Positions 30,052 to 40,335 of a stretch of DNA of 64,000 nt are shown here, in pieces; position 1 is the stretch's first letter, and every line of letters starts with the position of its first letter. This stretch comes from Endotrypanum monterogeii (taxonomy: Eukaryota; Euglenozoa; Kinetoplastea; Trypanosomatida; Trypanosomatidae). The position numbers and the translations under genes were made by a program. The DNA lies in the NCBI GenBank assembly GCA_000333855.2, contig CM007320.1, positions 1,961,799 to 2,025,798 on the forward strand. The letters run 5' to 3'. The notes under the pieces are model-generated. The model saw nothing but the letters and a program-made list of their open reading frames with translations, was not told where the DNA came from and did not search any database.

Positions 30052-31602
30052 ATGCGGTCGCTGTCTACCATAATGGAGGATCGAACTTTTGGGGCCTCCA
30101 CCCAGACTGTTTTAGCACAGCCGCTCACTTCTACCGATAGTCTGGATGAACCAAACCATCTCGCCGACGAAGAAATGAATTCGATCGGCATCCTTGACAA
30201 TAGTGGTGTTCTTGCTTCTGTGAGCGCTCCAATAGAGGTGGCAGTGATCCGAAGTGAACGAGATCTACTTACGACGAAAGACCCAGAGCTTGTGTCATTG
30301 CACCCGACGCCGTCTCGTAGCTCTGCGTGCGCCTCGAATAGCGCCAAAGTATCAGGTGAAGAAACAGGTGCTACTTCATGTAGGGGTTCCTTGGTGTCAT
30401 TCAGAGACAGCCGCAGCGCCGGGAAGGCAGCGCGACCAACGCCGTATGTGGTGACTTCTGTCAGTGGCCTGCGGGACTGGTCATCGATGCCACGACTCGG
30501 TTTTTCACCCTCGAAAGATCCGTACGTGATTCACGCTGAGGTCACTTCGCAACATGATCGTGATGAGCAGGAGCAAAAAAGAGAGAAGAGGTGGCATCGA
30601 CTTTGCCGCGGGGTCTCACTGCTCGCAAGTGCATCCCCAGAGGCGATTGTGCAGCTGCGCGCCGTGGCGCGGGAGTGCGGCATTCCGCATCATCTGCGTG
30701 GTGTTATGTGGCTCACTTTGACAGGCACGGCGCTCAAAGTGGACGAGAATGAATACTTCTGCGCTGAGCTGCTTCGGCGGAACGGATATGTCACGGGTCC
30801 AAATGCGGTCGCCATTGATGCAGATGTGCAGCGAACGTTTCCTGGTCACCCTTATTTCTCCGACATGGATGTAGGTGTATATAAGCTTACAAACGTGCTA
30901 CACGCATTATGCTGGCGTAATCCGCTGCTTAGTTACTGCCAATCTTTCAATTACCTGGCTGCTTTTCTGCTTCTCCTTCTGGACGACGAGGAGCGCGTGT
31001 TTTGGCTCCTCACACACATTTTCGAGGATCTTCTTCCCAATGACTTTTACGGGGAAACGTTGCTAGGCGCCAACGTTGAGCAGTGTGTGCTGGAGCAGCT
31101 TGTAGAGGAAAAACTGCCTCGTATCGCCGCAAAGTTCAACGACACTGGCCTACAGGTCAAGACGCTTGTGGCGAACTGGAATATGTCCTTGTTCGTGAAC
31201 GTGTTTCCCATCGAAACAACCCTTCGGGTGTGGGACTATTTCTTCTGCCGCACACCATGTCCTGGTGAGCGCACACCGGCCCACCTTGAAGTTACACTCG
31301 CCACGCTGAAGTATCTTGACGATGCGGGGCTCCTCAACAGTGGAAATGATGCCGGCGAGCTTCTCGCATCCCTACGCAAGCATACCGCTTCTCTTTTCGA
31401 CGCTTCAACGCTTCTTCGCCTGGCTCAGTCACTTGCCATTCCACCGGCCCACCTGCATCTGCTGCGACGACAGTGCAAGCCAGCGGTAGTGGCGCAGATG
31501 AAGGAGCGGGAGATGGCTCGTGCTGTGCAACGGGAGCTTCGTGTGGCACAGGAACTCTCCTCAGCCCGTCAAAATGCGCTGGCCACTGCTGAGAATTCAT
31601 GA
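30052..31602 (+). CDS. TBC-domain Rab GTPase-activating protein
   Basis: The 516-residue protein has a polar N-terminal region of about 180 residues and then a TBC domain at about 205-430. GIPHHLRGVMW opens the domain. The arginine finger motif IxxDxxR is I255-D258-R261 and the glutamine finger motif YxQ is Y295-C296-Q297. NVFPIETTLRVWDYFF near 390 is the later conserved block. Both fingers are intact, so it should be an active GAP that switches off a Rab in vesicle traffic. The partner Rab cannot be told. The C-terminal 90 residues are helical and charged. The start is the ATG at 30052; a second in-frame ATG follows at codon 8. Confidence 0.93.
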   Translation: MRSLSTIMEDRTFGASTQTVLAQPLTSTDSLDEPNHLADEEMNSIGILDNSGVLASVSAPIEVAVIRSERDLLTTKDPELVSLHPTPSRSSACASNSAKVSGEETGATSCRGSLVSFRDSRSAGKAARPTPYVVTSVSGLRDWSSMPRLGFSPSKDPYVIHAEVTSQHDRDEQEQKREKRWHRLCRGVSLLASASPEAIVQLRAVARECGIPHHLRGVMWLTLTGTALKVDENEYFCAELLRRNGYVTGPNAVAIDADVQRTFPGHPYFSDMDVGVYKLTNVLHALCWRNPLLSYCQSFNYLAAFLLLLLDDEERVFWLLTHIFEDLLPNDFYGETLLGANVEQCVLEQLVEEKLPRIAAKFNDTGLQVKTLVANWNMSLFVNVFPIETTLRVWDYFFCRTPCPGERTPAHLEVTLATLKYLDDAGLLNSGNDAGELLASLRKHTASLFDASTLLRLAQSLAIPPAHLHLLRRQCKPAVVAQMKEREMARAVQRELRVAQELSSARQNALATAENS

Positions 31603-31635
31603 AAGTTGTCTTTGCTTTCTCCAAGGTGCACACAT

Positions 31636-31671
<36 letters not shown>

Positions 31672-32384
31672 TTCACTGTTTAATTTGGTGTTTTTTTTTT
31701 CAGGTAAATAGTGGCGCAAAAGATACCTGTCGTGCCCAAACTGGTTTCTATTGTGGGGAGGGCGGCCAGAGGGGGAAGAGGAGGGTAGGTCGGTCGAGTA
31801 ACTGATCCTTTGCGTATAACGACGTTTAAGCATTTTTGTTTATCGCTGTCTACGTAGTCTCCTTCCCTTTTCTCTCAGCCCCAAACTATTCACCGTTCTT
31901 GACAGTCACCTTTTTTTTTTCCTTTCCGCGTTCGCGCTTTCTCGCCACCTCCATCCCCCAATAGTTTTCTGAAACGCTCATGTCACTGACGTTGTGCACA
32001 AATTTGCAGCTGTTTTGCTAGAGCGTTGTGTCTTGGATCACGTTTGACTTTGTTGAGTGTAGCGTCTCATTCTCATTCTCCTTCCTTTGTGCACTTCTGC
32101 TTTCGCTCTGTGCGTCTTTGATCCTATACAGAAGGAGGAGTGGAGAAAAGGATTTCGGATGCAGGAAAGCTAACCGTCGACAGCAACCCCCCACCCCTCC
32201 TTTTTTTTCCTCCAGATTTGCAGACACACATGGTCATTACTGCTCCTCCTTCCTCTCCCCTCCCCTCCCCTCTCCACCTTTCCCATCACCTATCGACAAC
32301 GTTTCCTCTTTTCCCATCTGGTGCGCATATTAACAAGGCTCGAGAATACCTGCACACGAGAAAGAATATATATATATATATATA

Positions 32385-32420
<36 letters not shown>

Positions 32421-33013
32421 GGTACATCCGGGAAAAGATGATCATTGCGATAGCTTCTTTGGGTGTGGAGTGAGTAGGGAGAGGGGTAATCAACGCAATT
32501 TAGCTAAGATCATCGCCTAGTTTCCCCGAAAATGCGCTGTAGCGCATCGCTCACGACGGGCCCAGCGTTAGGCACCTCACAGCCACGAACTCAAGTCTAC
32601 TCAATGAAAAAAAAAGAATTTGGCGCGTCTTGGCAGAAAATGTGTCATGACAGCGCTCCCAATCCAGGAATTTCTATTCGTTTTTTTTTCTGTAGAGGTG
32701 ATCTTCTTTATCTGGAGATTTTCTATTTCTCCCCAAAGTTGCACTTATTGATCCAACGCGGTACTTCTAGCAAGGTGCCGCTAGTCCTCTGCACTGCCTA
32801 GTGTATGCTACTGTGATGAGGCACACGTGGGCTTCGTTCGTTGGCTCTTAACTACCTCCCTCACCCTCTTCCCCCTCCTCTTGCCCAAACATGGCTATCT
32901 GCGGTCTGTGTTTTTTTTGTTTGTTTTTTCTTCACGCGATGCGCCTTTCCCCTCGTCAGGATTTCGATGCGCTGTGCTGCTAAGAGGTTGGCAGCACCAA
33001 AGGAAACCCAAAC
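31603..33013. other. 1.4 kb intergenic region
   Basis: No gene is supported. (TA)n runs lie at about 31646-31671 and 32368-32386, the latter joined to a (TG)n run ending at about 32418. A small perfect hairpin (7 bp stem, 2 nt loop) is at 32532-32547. The T-rich tract before AG at 32958-32959 is the probable acceptor for the next gene. Confidence 0.65.
32368..32418. repeat. Compound (TA)n-(TG)n microsatellite
   Basis: A TA run passes directly into a TG run. Confidence 0.9.
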
Positions 33014-35395
33014 ATGGTAGGTCGGCGCCCCGCTGGGCGTGGGCGTGGTGGAGCTGTGCCGGTCGCTAAGCGTTCTGCTTTACAAGGCAACAAAGGTACG
33101 GGGCGGTGCGCCGTCTCTGCCACCAACACCGCCAGCGAGTCGCTTTCCGCACTTGTCCAAAGCGAGCGCAACCATCGCCGTGAAGCTACCGCTGTCGCCA
33201 TCACGGCGTCTTCGGGCGTTAGTGGCGAAGAGGATGTGACACTTCTCTATCGTAAACCACGGACACGGCAAACGAAGCAGTTAGGCTCCGATGGGTTGGC
33301 AGAGGCGGCTACACCGGCCAAGCTTGCTGGGGCAGACGTGAGCACAACGGCGGCCAACTTGACTGCTGCTGGGAGCACTTCAGAGGAAGAAGTAATGGCG
33401 TTCTGTCAGCGTGCGTGCAGCGATGTCAACCGCCTTCGCGCTCTCTCGAGCTGTGGCGTTTTAGGGGAGGTGTCAAACGTCGCCGTCCAGGGTGGTGCCT
33501 CTGCCCTGTCGCAGGAGCAGCTCTTGAACTGCAGCGTAGACCGTATGGAAACCGCTAGACGTGCCCTGCACAACTTGAATGATCTCCTTTACACACCCTC
33601 AGACACAACTGCTGCGGCCGGCGCGCCTTGCATCGGCTACCCCTGCTGGGTTCGACCAGAGCAGTATGCAGCGGTCGTGGCCCTGGCACGAGTTTGCGAG
33701 GCTGCTGTGCCAATGCAGCTTCCGTCGATGCTGCGTCTTTGCAGTTGCCCAGCGGCCTTGTCTGGACAGGGCTGTGTGTCTTCAGAAGGAGTGAGGAGTG
33801 CTACTGCGCGGAAGTCGGCCGTATTGTGGACACTACCGATTACAGCCGCTGGGGCCAGGACCAAAGGAGCAGCGGTTGCCCTCCTTGATGCCGCCGCCAG
33901 AGAGGTGGAATCTGCTCGAGTCCAGGAAGATGCAGCGGAGGCAGAATTCGGCACTCAGACGCTCATCGATCTTATTCCCTCGCCAGTGTTGTTTGCCGAT
34001 GTGCAGAAGCGATATCGCTGTCTCCGCCGACTCCACGAGCTTCAAGTCGCGTATGGCCGACATATCCCAGCATTCCGTGCTGCCTCAACTTTTGAGGATC
34101 TGCGACACCTTTTCTTTGCGCACGACGCGACCGCTTGTCAATTGCTAGGTCGCATGTGCCAAACGTGGAGGGACGGCTCCTACCCGGCAACCTTCACCAC
34201 GGATGAATTCGGCTACGGTCACCCTATGCCCCAGAGCAACGTCGACTTGGCTGGGGTTTTGAAGTGTTTCCTTGGCAGTCCGCTCGTACTGGATACGTTG
34301 CTGCCATTTGTGGGTATAACTGCCCGATACCCACAGGAGGAAGCTCTCGTTCAGAGCTATATCACAGCCCTCAAGGACACGACCACTATGGAGGCGGCAT
34401 CGTGGGGTCCTATGGCTGCCACATCCTCGTGGCGGTGCACAGACGGTCTGTATGTGGTACACCACGCTTCTCGCGTTCACGCGCTGCGGCGTCTCCTAAA
34501 CGAGGCTCAGTTGTACGGTCTGCCTCTATTTTTGAGATCTATTCGTGCGATGGGGGGTGACCACGTCGGGTGCGGTTCAAATTCAGCTGGGGGAGTGGGG
34601 GGGTGGCACCACGCGACTGCACTGAAACGTGTGCAGTGCCAATATGCAGACCAATTCTTCCTCACCCCTGACTGCCTCGACCCGGATCTTTTCTCCCAAC
34701 CAGACCCAATGCAGGCACAGCTGGTCCAGGAGGAGCTCGTGACGCTCCAGCGCACGAACTGTGCCTTTTGCCTTGTTGTTGGTGAGGCAGACGAGGTACT
34801 AACGTTAGTGCACCAGCACATGAGGTACCACGGCAACGCGTGGCAGCAACGGATAAAAAAAGAAGAGGTGCTGTCGCCGGCGTCCGTGTCTGCTGTGAGC
34901 GTCCCACCACAAAATGACCGTCGCTCAACCGACGAAGATGTTGCTGAAAAAGCATTCTTCCACAGTATAGATGAGTCCGGCACAGGTAGCGTGAAGGGCT
35001 CTTCACCCGTCACACGTCGATTAAATGCCCCGACAGACCCGCTGCGGTTCTATGCTATTCGCACCGTAGATGCCGCGCGACGCCAGCAGAAATCCAGAAC
35101 GTCCTCGGCCTCTCCTAGTGTTGCATCGCCCCCTCCCTTTAGCCATGTTCAATGGATCGAGCGTGGGGGCCGGAATCGCTGGTCGTACAACTCGAATTAC
35201 TATGGTCTTTCTTACATGGTCGTTTTGGAGACGGAGGAAGACTGGGCAACAGAAAGCGGTGGAGTCCTCGCGACGGAGGGGCTGCTGCCAGAGACGGCCA
35301 TTGCGATGAGCGAAACCACCGACACAGCCGCGCTGCGACAAGTTCGTGTACCGGCCTTCTGTGTGAATGCAATGCTGCAGCTTTGGCACACATAA
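33014..35395 (+). CDS. Hypothetical protein, 793 residues
   Basis: A long ATG frame begins 54 nt after a probable splice acceptor. The N-terminus is basic and Arg/Gly-rich (GRRPAGRGRGG), as in many nuclear or RNA-binding proteins. The middle is alanine-rich and probably helical. A segment encoded near 34750-34840 contains CAFC and, 13 residues on, HQHMRYH, which could be a degenerate C2H2 zinc finger. The C-terminal 100 residues contain an aromatic block (WSYNSNYYGLSYMVV). No membrane span or known domain is recognised. It is probably a kinetoplastid-restricted protein. Confidence 0.8.
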   Translation: MVGRRPAGRGRGGAVPVAKRSALQGNKGTGRCAVSATNTASESLSALVQSERNHRREATAVAITASSGVSGEEDVTLLYRKPRTRQTKQLGSDGLAEAATPAKLAGADVSTTAANLTAAGSTSEEEVMAFCQRACSDVNRLRALSSCGVLGEVSNVAVQGGASALSQEQLLNCSVDRMETARRALHNLNDLLYTPSDTTAAAGAPCIGYPCWVRPEQYAAVVALARVCEAAVPMQLPSMLRLCSCPAALSGQGCVSSEGVRSATARKSAVLWTLPITAAGARTKGAAVALLDAAAREVESARVQEDAAEAEFGTQTLIDLIPSPVLFADVQKRYRCLRRLHELQVAYGRHIPAFRAASTFEDLRHLFFAHDATACQLLGRMCQTWRDGSYPATFTTDEFGYGHPMPQSNVDLAGVLKCFLGSPLVLDTLLPFVGITARYPQEEALVQSYITALKDTTTMEAASWGPMAATSSWRCTDGLYVVHHASRVHALRRLLNEAQLYGLPLFLRSIRAMGGDHVGCGSNSAGGVGGWHHATALKRVQCQYADQFFLTPDCLDPDLFSQPDPMQAQLVQEELVTLQRTNCAFCLVVGEADEVLTLVHQHMRYHGNAWQQRIKKEEVLSPASVSAVSVPPQNDRRSTDEDVAEKAFFHSIDESGTGSVKGSSPVTRRLNAPTDPLRFYAIRTVDAARRQQKSRTSSASPSVASPPPFSHVQWIERGGRNRWSYNSNYYGLSYMVVLETEEDWATESGGVLATEGLLPETAIAMSETTDTAALRQVRVPAFCVNAMLQLWHT

Positions 35396-36039
35396 ACGCT
35401 TCGAGGCGAAGCACATTCCGCTTGAGGGTGTATGTTTCTGTGTTTGTAAGTGTGTGTGTGTGTGTGTGCGTGTGTGTGTGTGTGTGTGTGTGCGTGTGTT
35501 CGACGATGGGTGACTGCAACACATACACGTACACCGAGGGAAGGTAAGGGACGGAGACATCCTGCGATGCGCATCCCACTTCCAAGGCATATGCGTCGTG
35601 GGCAGGAGAAGAGAATGGGTTGAACAGAACACATCAGGGATCGCCTGGTCACATGTAGCTTTACTTCTTCTCCCCCCACCCCAAAAAAAAAAAAAAAAGT
35701 TGTAAGGTGCGCCGTGATCACTCGGTGTTGTCCGATTGAGTGGCTGTAGTGCCTGCCATCTGCGTGTCTATATATGAACATCTTCGCCTCTTCGGGACTT
35801 CATGTACCACTGAGTTGAGTGTGCGTGCCCATGTCGGACACTGAAAGCGGCTGAGGCAAGTCACATATACAGAGATATACACACAAAGACCTCCACTTTC
35901 CCTCTCGTTTTTTTTATTCCCCTTGGTTCCCCTTTGGCGCACTAACTACGAACATACTCGCAAACGAGCACGCGTACACACGCACGGCGAAAGGGGAAAA
36001 CATATATATTATTGCACCGAGGAAGTCTCTAGAGTAGCA
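35396..36039. other. Intergenic spacer
   Basis: It holds a (TG)n run, a poly-A run and a pyrimidine tract at about 35889-35935 upstream of the next gene. No gene is supported. Confidence 0.65.
35451..35499. repeat. (TG)n microsatellite
   Basis: About 24 dinucleotide units with two CG interruptions, 55 bp after a stop codon. Confidence 0.9.
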
Positions 36040-36618
36040 ATGCAGTGCACATCCCGCCTGCTAGGCGGGTACATGATGTATCATCGAAAATCGATGGGTA
36101 CAATGCGCTATAGCAAGTGGAAAGGCGCACGCGGTGGACTCAGCCACTTCTACAATCGCACTGCGATGATAGAGGAGGTACCCGCGAACGTTCCGGTTTC
36201 TATCGTGGACCGACGGATGATGGCCTACGCGCATCGGTCCCGTCTGCGTCATTTTCAGCTGTTTCGCTCCTACCAGCAGAAGTCGAACACGACAGAGTGT
36301 AAGCTGCGAGAAGGCGAATTCCTTCGTCGCCGTTCCCACCGAAAGCTGCAAAAATCCTTCATTGCGTTCATGCAGTTCAAGACAATGAAGGTGCTTGAGG
36401 AGCAGGCGAAGCTCGTCTCGCAATATGGGCAGGCTTCGGTAAACGCTGCACTTGGCGACCCGCAGTCTACAGCGGGCCATGCGACACACGAGCGGAAATA
36501 TGCAGCACTACGTCGAAGAGTGCAGACGCTGCCCAGAATTCAGCTAGTGCCGAAACACGTGGCCACTATGAAGCAGATCCACAACGATCGCTTCAACTAC
36601 CGCTGGCGTGTCAACTAA
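36040..36618 (+). CDS. Small basic hypothetical protein, possibly mitochondrial
   Basis: The 192-residue protein from the ATG at 36040 is strongly basic (many Arg, Lys and His), and has no membrane span. Its first 30 residues lack acidic residues and contain Arg, Ser and aromatic residues, as in mitochondrial presequences. A helix-rich centre (RRRSHRKLQKSFIAFMQFK) is followed by a basic C-terminal tail. This profile is common among kinetoplastid mitoribosomal proteins, but no specific family is recognised. The frame extends upstream to a TTG at 35923, but those residues derive from UTR-like sequence. Confidence 0.75.
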   Translation: MQCTSRLLGGYMMYHRKSMGTMRYSKWKGARGGLSHFYNRTAMIEEVPANVPVSIVDRRMMAYAHRSRLRHFQLFRSYQQKSNTTECKLREGEFLRRRSHRKLQKSFIAFMQFKTMKVLEEQAKLVSQYGQASVNAALGDPQSTAGHATHERKYAALRRRVQTLPRIQLVPKHVATMKQIHNDRFNYRWRVN

Positions 36619-38205
36619 ATGCGTATATATATATATATATATATATATATAATGCTGATGCGCGGCGAGTGTCGCGCCTCCCACGCCTCATTCTTCTTTC
36701 CATGACTGCCCTCTCGCCCTGCAGTGTATCGTCACTGTATTACGTAGGGTTGAGAATTTGTCTGAGGCCCTGTCATCTGCTCTGCGAGAAAAAGCGCAGC
36801 CCACACTTTTTGTTCAGCTCTTTTTTTCATCATCCGGATGCGTTTACTTCCCCCCCCCCCCCCCACCACACACATACACATACATGCACGCACGCACGCA
36901 CACTACCGTCACCACTACTCCCCTGCGCAGAGGCACAAGGTCGTAGACATTAGCATAGTGATTTTACATTCGCGAATCGAATGCGCATAGCGTGTGGATG
37001 GCGAGGCAACATTTTTCTTTTTTTTTCGTCAATTGAGAATCACATATAGTTTTTGAGTGTCGAGTGTCCAACGGGGTGGCGAAAATAATGCAACCACGGC
37101 TGCCAAATTCACCAGCTAGGTCACTAGTGGGGTCACCCCTTTTGCGATCGGCGTGCGCGAAGACCTTCGCATGTTTGCCACTTGCGACAATGGTGTCAGA
37201 ATTCTGAGGAGTGTATCTACTTTAGTCCGCAGAGTTGTTTCGCGGTAGATCCTCCTTCATCCAAAGCTACAGATCCTGCGTGGTGACTAAGATAGTGAGG
37301 GAGTTATGAGTTCTCCACAGCGCTAGTACTGTACAACGTTGGGGAAATAGGCTATGCTCAAAAAGAATCAGATGATGCTCCAAGGCGTGCGCACTGGTGC
37401 TAGGTCCACCCCTCGTGGGACCTTGGTGAATGACCGGGGTAAAGTTTCTGGTGTCCGGCCCATGACTTTGTTTATTATCTGGTTCGTGTTGACAGGAAAA
37501 AAAAAGAGTACGTTGGTGTCTATTTTCAAGCGCTCGATTCGATGATGATGATGATGATGATGTGTGTTGGGGGGGGGGAAAGAGGTGGGAGAGAAGGAAT
37601 TTAAAACAATGATGGTCCTGGGGAACATAGAAGGTTGCGAGGACCTAGAGGAATTCGATGGTCAAAAGGGGGAAGCTTGTTGGTGATCTAGGACTTCTCA
37701 CAAGTAAGTGTCACTTTCATGTCGTAGACTTGCCCAATCCCCGAGGCCTCGTATTAATTTTCTAGATTCTTCAATGTCAGCGCTTGCTCACAGTCTATGT
37801 CCCCCCCTGCTTTTTTTATTGTCTGAGAGAAATCGAAGAAAAAGGAGCGGTAAATTTTTGTGCCTCTTCTTGAGCGCATCTGACTAGTCGACGAGCTCAA
37901 AGTCGTGCTTCCTCTCTTTTCCCCTCCCTTCTCCACCTCACCCCACTCCACCGCACCCCACTTCTTGCCTTTACCATTTTGACGTGCACCAGGTAGTGGA
38001 GCGTGTCGCATCATTTATTATTATTATTTTATGGGCTCCAATTAGCGCCTCGGCTTTCCCGACTCCGACTTCTGCCGCTTCTCTTTCTCTTTCCTCCCCT
38101 CTATCTCACCAAATCCGCCCATCAGCTCTGTGTGCAGTGAAGATCATTATCACTGCTTCGCAGGACTTTCAGGCCGAGGGCTTCTTCGTGTTCCTTTTTT
38201 CTTTT
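36619..38205. other. 1.6 kb intergenic region
   Basis: No gene is supported. (TA)n at about 36625-36650, a C run at about 36851-36864, and (GAT)n at about 37541-37562 are present. About 37020-37470 lacks pyrimidine tracts. The frame of the next gene is open from 37984, but that part is T-rich and pre-ATG. Confidence 0.6.
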
Positions 38206-40335
38206 ATGTCGGAGAAACGCGATGCCGACTCTCTGCCCCCTCGCAGGGTGCTCAGGGCAGAGCAGGTAATTGCCACTGGGCGTGAGGCCAATCTCCTTCA
38301 GATGCCGTCGCCTATTTACACCGCCACCTTCGTAGATGCGCATCACGTACTCATAGGGGCTGGTGGGGGAGGTCAGCGCTTTGGGATGCCGAATGTTGCT
38401 CTGCTTCTACAAGTGCAGTCGCTGTGCGGAGTATCGACCCCCGAACTCTCCTCCAATGCATCCACTACACCTTCAACGCCCTCAGCAGTCGTGCCCCCGG
38501 TGTGGAAATTCGCAGCGGCGGTGGATCTGGGACCAGAGGACATTCCGTGGTGCACTTCATCCTTCCTTCCTTTCGAGTCCAGCTCGCCGAGCGGCAAAGC
38601 GCGCAGCGGCACCTCGACGGAGCCAGCAGCACTGGACTGGTCGGATGGCCAGCGGCGCATCCTCGAAGGTCTTGTTGGGTTCGTTGCTCTTAGCAGCATA
38701 GCATCCTTCGTTCTCCTCGGCGTTTATCGTGGACCTGAGCCAGCGACCTCTGAGTGTGCGGAAGCCGCCAAATCCTCAGGTGCCCGTTCGTCTACGAGCG
38801 GTAGTGCGGATGCCGCGTCTCGGCGCTATCTCCGTTTACTGGCTCGCGTTGCAGTACCGAGTGACGCGAAGAATCCAGACAAGAAGCCCATCGCTCTGCT
38901 CCAAAATGTGCTGCTTGTGTCCCATGATGGAAAAGGCGTTCTCGTGTTTTCTATCACAGATCTTGTGCCGGACAGCTATGAGGACGCAGACGTCGACGCC
39001 TACACGCTCCAGTACGCCAATCAGATTTCAAACGGTGCTCCCGACTCCGCGCTCCAGCGACGTGTTCCACACCTGCGCACCAAGGCTGCCCCTGTTGCCT
39101 CCTGGAAACTGCCGGCGCGTGTAAATGATCTGAGCGTAAATCTGATGTGTCTTGTGCAAGCTGGCGTGAACAACTCAACCTCGTCATTGTCATCTCAGCC
39201 CTGTAAGGCACATCTGCAAGAGCACCTCGTTGTAGCTGCCGTATTGCTAGACAAAACTCTCGTTCTGAGCACGCTGCGTCTGCGGCGGCGATACAATAGT
39301 TCGTCTAGCCGTAAGCGTCTTAGCATTCACGAGGAGAATCCGATCGATGGACGCACGCAGGGGGAGCTCACATCTGACATGGAGGCTACCACTGCCATGA
39401 GTACCGCGCTGACTTTGGGGGGAGACTCGCTGCCGCTCCCCTTTAAGCTGCTCACCTCATCACTTCGTGTGGTGCGCCTATTTGGATGGTGCAACATCGA
39501 CCCGGCCCAACAGTCAGATATGCGGCGGCTTCTTACCTGGCGGTCTCTGCAGGCGGGAGGTGTGGTGACCCACGGTCCACTCTGCAGCATCATATTGGTT
39601 GCGTACAACTCTTTGGTGAACGAGTCATATGTCATAGACGGCACAGTCGCGTTGTCACCAGCAACGCCACTCGATCTTTTTTCGCCTACACACTCAGCCA
39701 GCCCACTCGGTTTGAAGGTGCAGTGGCTGCAAGCAAACCCGTCCCCCTCGGTAAACGACGCGATCACATCGCTCGCTGTTTGCACAGACAAACATCCCTC
39801 TGATTATGCCACTTGTGTTTCAGAAGATCCTCTCGGTGCTTCTGTGCCCCCCCATTGGATTGCGGGGACGGTGGAGGGCTGGGTAGTGTCGCTGCGGCTG
39901 CGTCACGGTCAAAAGGTGCCGCGCCACTGGCAGGCGGATCAAATTCGCCCCTCAACTAACCCATATGTCGCACGACGCTTCCCGGCACTTCACAAAGAAC
40001 CCGTTTCCTGTGTAGCAGTATCTGAGGAAAACGATGTGGTCAGCGCTGATATTGCCCAGAATGTGGCACTAACAACTCTACCTTACACAATGCATCGCGC
40101 GCATCCCTCAAGCGCAACAGCACCGTCAACGGCGACGGCGAGTGACGCACTTATCGTGGGGCCCCGTCTAGCCTCCTCTTCCCCCCTCTTTCCCTCATCG
40201 TCCGCGGAGTGTGGTGGGCCCCTCTATGCCCTCGTGGTTGGATTAGCTAATGCCTTTTCGCTGCACATCAGCTGGTTCCTGGTTATTCCCTTTCTTCTTG
40301 TGGTTTCTGGAGTGATTATACGCGTAGCGCTCTAA
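38206..40335 (+). CDS. SEC12/PREB-like membrane-anchored beta-propeller
   Basis: The 709-residue protein from the ATG at 38206 carries the SEC12 loop near its N-terminus: GGGG at residues 53-56 and GMPN at 60-63 (GAGGGGQRFGMPN), like the GGGG..K.G..N loop that binds a potassium ion in SEC12 and is needed for Sar1 exchange. Weak WD40-like strands follow. A single hydrophobic span at about 685-707 ends the protein, giving the SEC12 topology of a cytosolic propeller and C-terminal ER anchor. SEC12 loads GTP on Sar1 to start COPII coat assembly at ER exit sites. The Lys of the loop is replaced by Gln/Arg, and the propeller carries Ser/Ala-rich insertions, so assignment depends mainly on the loop and the anchor. 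Confidence 0.7.
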   Translation: MSEKRDADSLPPRRVLRAEQVIATGREANLLQMPSPIYTATFVDAHHVLIGAGGGGQRFGMPNVALLLQVQSLCGVSTPELSSNASTTPSTPSAVVPPVWKFAAAVDLGPEDIPWCTSSFLPFESSSPSGKARSGTSTEPAALDWSDGQRRILEGLVGFVALSSIASFVLLGVYRGPEPATSECAEAAKSSGARSSTSGSADAASRRYLRLLARVAVPSDAKNPDKKPIALLQNVLLVSHDGKGVLVFSITDLVPDSYEDADVDAYTLQYANQISNGAPDSALQRRVPHLRTKAAPVASWKLPARVNDLSVNLMCLVQAGVNNSTSSLSSQPCKAHLQEHLVVAAVLLDKTLVLSTLRLRRRYNSSSSRKRLSIHEENPIDGRTQGELTSDMEATTAMSTALTLGGDSLPLPFKLLTSSLRVVRLFGWCNIDPAQQSDMRRLLTWRSLQAGGVVTHGPLCSIILVAYNSLVNESYVIDGTVALSPATPLDLFSPTHSASPLGLKVQWLQANPSPSVNDAITSLAVCTDKHPSDYATCVSEDPLGASVPPHWIAGTVEGWVVSLRLRHGQKVPRHWQADQIRPSTNPYVARRFPALHKEPVSCVAVSEENDVVSADIAQNVALTTLPYTMHRAHPSSATAPSTATASDALIVGPRLASSSPLFPSSSAECGGPLYALVVGLANAFSLHISWFLVIPFLLVVSGVIIRVAL

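Noticed and set aside
35021..35632. 203-codon antisense frame with His/Thr repeats
   Set aside because: It is the reverse reading of a (TG)n microsatellite and of the end of the 793-residue gene.
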